Of a stretch of DNA of 14,310 nucleotides, positions 12,935 through 14,310 are shown in pieces. The stretch is from NCBI GenBank assembly GCA_035701285.1, contig DASSNT010000088.1, positions 1 through 14,310 of the forward strand, in the 5' to 3' direction. The notes beneath the pieces were generated by a model. That model worked only from the letters and a program-made list of their open reading frames with translations. It did not search any database and was not told where the DNA came from. The position numbers were made by a program, and so were the translations under genes. This DNA comes from DASSBR01 sp035701285. GTDB lineage: Bacteria; Pseudomonadota; Gammaproteobacteria; Natronospirales; DASSBR01. Numbering within the stretch: the first letter of the stretch is position 1; every line of letters begins with the position of its first letter.

Positions 12935-14310
12935 ATGTACGATTCCGGCAAAACCTTGTTCAGGCAACTGGCGCATTGCCTCCATGGCAGCAGCGCGCCG
13001 TTCCTGGGCCAGGCGTCGGCGCGCATGGAACGGGCGATTCATCCGTTCATGCGCGGCATCAATCTGGTACCCCGGGCGCTGCGCCAGCAGTTCATCGCCT
13101 GGGGGCCGCTGCCGGCGTCAGTGCCGCCCAGCAAGCTGATCGACTTTGACGCCGATGTGCTGGCATCGGAGTTCGTTGCCCAACTGCCGGCGCGTGAGTA
13201 TCCCGCAATTATTCTCGGTTCCGCCAACGGCGCCGGCGTTCATCTGGCCGCGGCACTCGGCGTCCCATGGTTGCCGCAGACCGCGATGGTGCCGGTACGC
13301 ACGCGCGGCGCGGACCGCGACGACCCGGGTCCGGCGATGGCAATGCTGGCGGAGCCGCTGGAGCAGTTCACGCGGCACAATCCGGACGTGCTCGCGGTGC
13401 ATCAGCACGACCCCTGCCACGACCGCCTGCCGATTCAGCACGTGGCCTACGTGCGGTTCAAGTGGCTGACACTGCCGGCGCCATATCGGCGCTACATCGA
13501 CCAGGCGCTCGCGCCCGGCGGGGGCATTATCGTGTTCGACTGCGCCCACCGGCGGCCGATGACGCAGATCGGCGAGCGGCACTGGTTCCAGTTCGGCGGG
13601 CTCGATTCAGCCACCATCGATGAATATTTTCACGGCGGCCGGAGGGTCGAAATGTTCCTCAAGCGTCACAATCCGGACCCCGATCGGCAACGTTGGGAGC
13701 CGCCCGAGCCGGACGGCGACCAGCCGGAGGCGGAATGGGGGTTTCATCCGGCGCTGAACGGCGCGATCCGCCAACTTGCCACCGAAAAGCAGGCGCGGGT
13801 GGCAATACTGCGCTATTCGCATCCGCAGGATCCAAGCGCCTTCGTCGCCGAGCTGTACCGCTGGTGGTATACGAGCCGCGGCCGGGAGAGCAACCGCCTG
13901 CTGGTGGACCAATTCCTGCTCGCCGACCCGTGGCTGACGCTGCGCACCGGCTCGGCGCCGTACTGGACGCTGTTCGGCACCCGGCCGGCCCGGGACCGGC
14001 TGCTGCGATACCTGCGCAATGCCGGGCCGTGGCCGGACATCCGGCTGACGCTGTTTTCACACGGCATCGACGCAATCGGCGATGCAAGCGGCCAGGAATG
14101 GGCCGCCGCGTTCGACTACGCCCGGCGCGGCGGCAGCTTCGTCGGCGTGAACCCCCGGTACTATCCGGCCGACCTGCGCACGCCGGCAGGCTTTCATCAC
14201 GACCTCAAGCGGCTGGTGGACAACCAGCCGCTGCCGGCGCCGCTGACGCTGGCGGAGCTGGATGAGTTTGGCGCGGAATGGCCGGGGAAAGAGATCCACT
14301 ACGAGGCCGG
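12935..14310 (+). CDS. Uncharacterised protein, paralogue B, cut off by the window end
   Basis: The frame is open for at least 458 residues from the ATG at 12935 to the window edge, and its stop is not seen. It matches paralogue A in the same order: 'GSANG' (95-99), 'HLAAALGVPWLPQT' (103-116), 'HDPCHDRLP' (158-166), 'FQFGG' (218-222), 'EAEWGF' (265-270), 'RWWY' (309-312), 'WTLFGT' (344-349), 'LFSHG' (373-377), 'FVG' (402-404) and 'GFHHD' (419-423). The N-terminus is about 20 residues shorter than in A. The central serine of GSSNG is alanine here. AGAGG at 12921-12925 is a moderate SD. The two genes lie 70 bp apart, so they may be co-transcribed through the REP-like element. No signal peptide is evident and the function is unknown. 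Confidence 0.85.
   Translation, partial: MYDSGKTLFRQLAHCLHGSSAPFLGQASARMERAIHPFMRGINLVPRALRQQFIAWGPLPASVPPSKLIDFDADVLASEFVAQLPAREYPAIILGSANGAGVHLAAALGVPWLPQTAMVPVRTRGADRDDPGPAMAMLAEPLEQFTRHNPDVLAVHQHDPCHDRLPIQHVAYVRFKWLTLPAPYRRYIDQALAPGGGIIVFDCAHRRPMTQIGERHWFQFGGLDSATIDEYFHGGRRVEMFLKRHNPDPDRQRWEPPEPDGDQPEAEWGFHPALNGAIRQLATEKQARVAILRYSHPQDPSAFVAELYRWWYTSRGRESNRLLVDQFLLADPWLTLRTGSAPYWTLFGTRPARDRLLRYLRNAGPWPDIRLTLFSHGIDAIGDASGQEWAAAFDYARRGGSFVGVNPRYYPADLRTPAGFHHDLKRLVDNQPLPAPLTLAELDEFGAEWPGKEIHYEA

Overview
The window is GC-rich bacterial chromosome, tightly packed with genes. It shows Shine-Dalgarno (SD) starts, short intergenic gaps, and protein families common in soil and freshwater Pseudomonadota. 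The CBS protein, the Yx(FWY)xxD secreted protein, the DUF4142 proteins and the REP-like intergenic hairpin all fit a beta- or gammaproteobacterium. The sequence alone does not settle the genus. I saw no rRNA, tRNA, CRISPR array, transposase or phage gene.

Left part (1-2916): the end of a small PRC-barrel/DUF2171-like gene runs directly into a PAS-domain sensor histidine kinase that has no response regulator beside it in this window. A CPA1-type Na+/H+ antiporter converges on the kinase, and the two stop codons overlap.

Central operon (3076-6030, + strand): this holds a four-helix DUF4267-like membrane protein, a MobA-like nucleotidyltransferase homologue that appears to have lost its catalytic signatures, a quinone oxidoreductase-type MDR enzyme, and an SDR with an unusual membrane-spanning tail. 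The genes are 2 bp apart, overlapping by 86 bp, and 18 bp apart, so they are probably co-transcribed. Separate small genes follow for a secreted Yx(FWY)xxD protein and a two-CBS-domain protein. A perfect 16-bp stem hairpin closes this side, facing a convergent EamA transporter.

Right part (8225-14310) is the most unusual. In about 6 kb it carries three gene families, each present twice: two DUF2236/MpaB-like oxygenases (divergent), two DUF4142 secreted ferritin-like proteins (tandem, both 169 aa), and two long proteins (479 aa and at least 458 aa) of a family I cannot name. The last two have the same motif order throughout, so they are clearly paralogues. The first has a GxSxG-like GSSNG and the second has GSANG, so a simple serine hydrolase role cannot hold for both. 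A REP-like repeat separates them, and the second gene runs off the window end. The second oxygenase has its only good SD placed in front of an out-of-frame 10-codon ORF, which suggests a frameshift or translational coupling. The same 17-nt leader with one mismatch precedes the first unknown paralogue, which hints at shared descent or shared control.

How the right-hand genes work together is not shown by the sequence. Clustered heme-type oxygenases, periplasmic DUF4142 proteins and an uncharacterised paralogue pair could form one stress or lipid/terpenoid-oxidation locus. That is inference.
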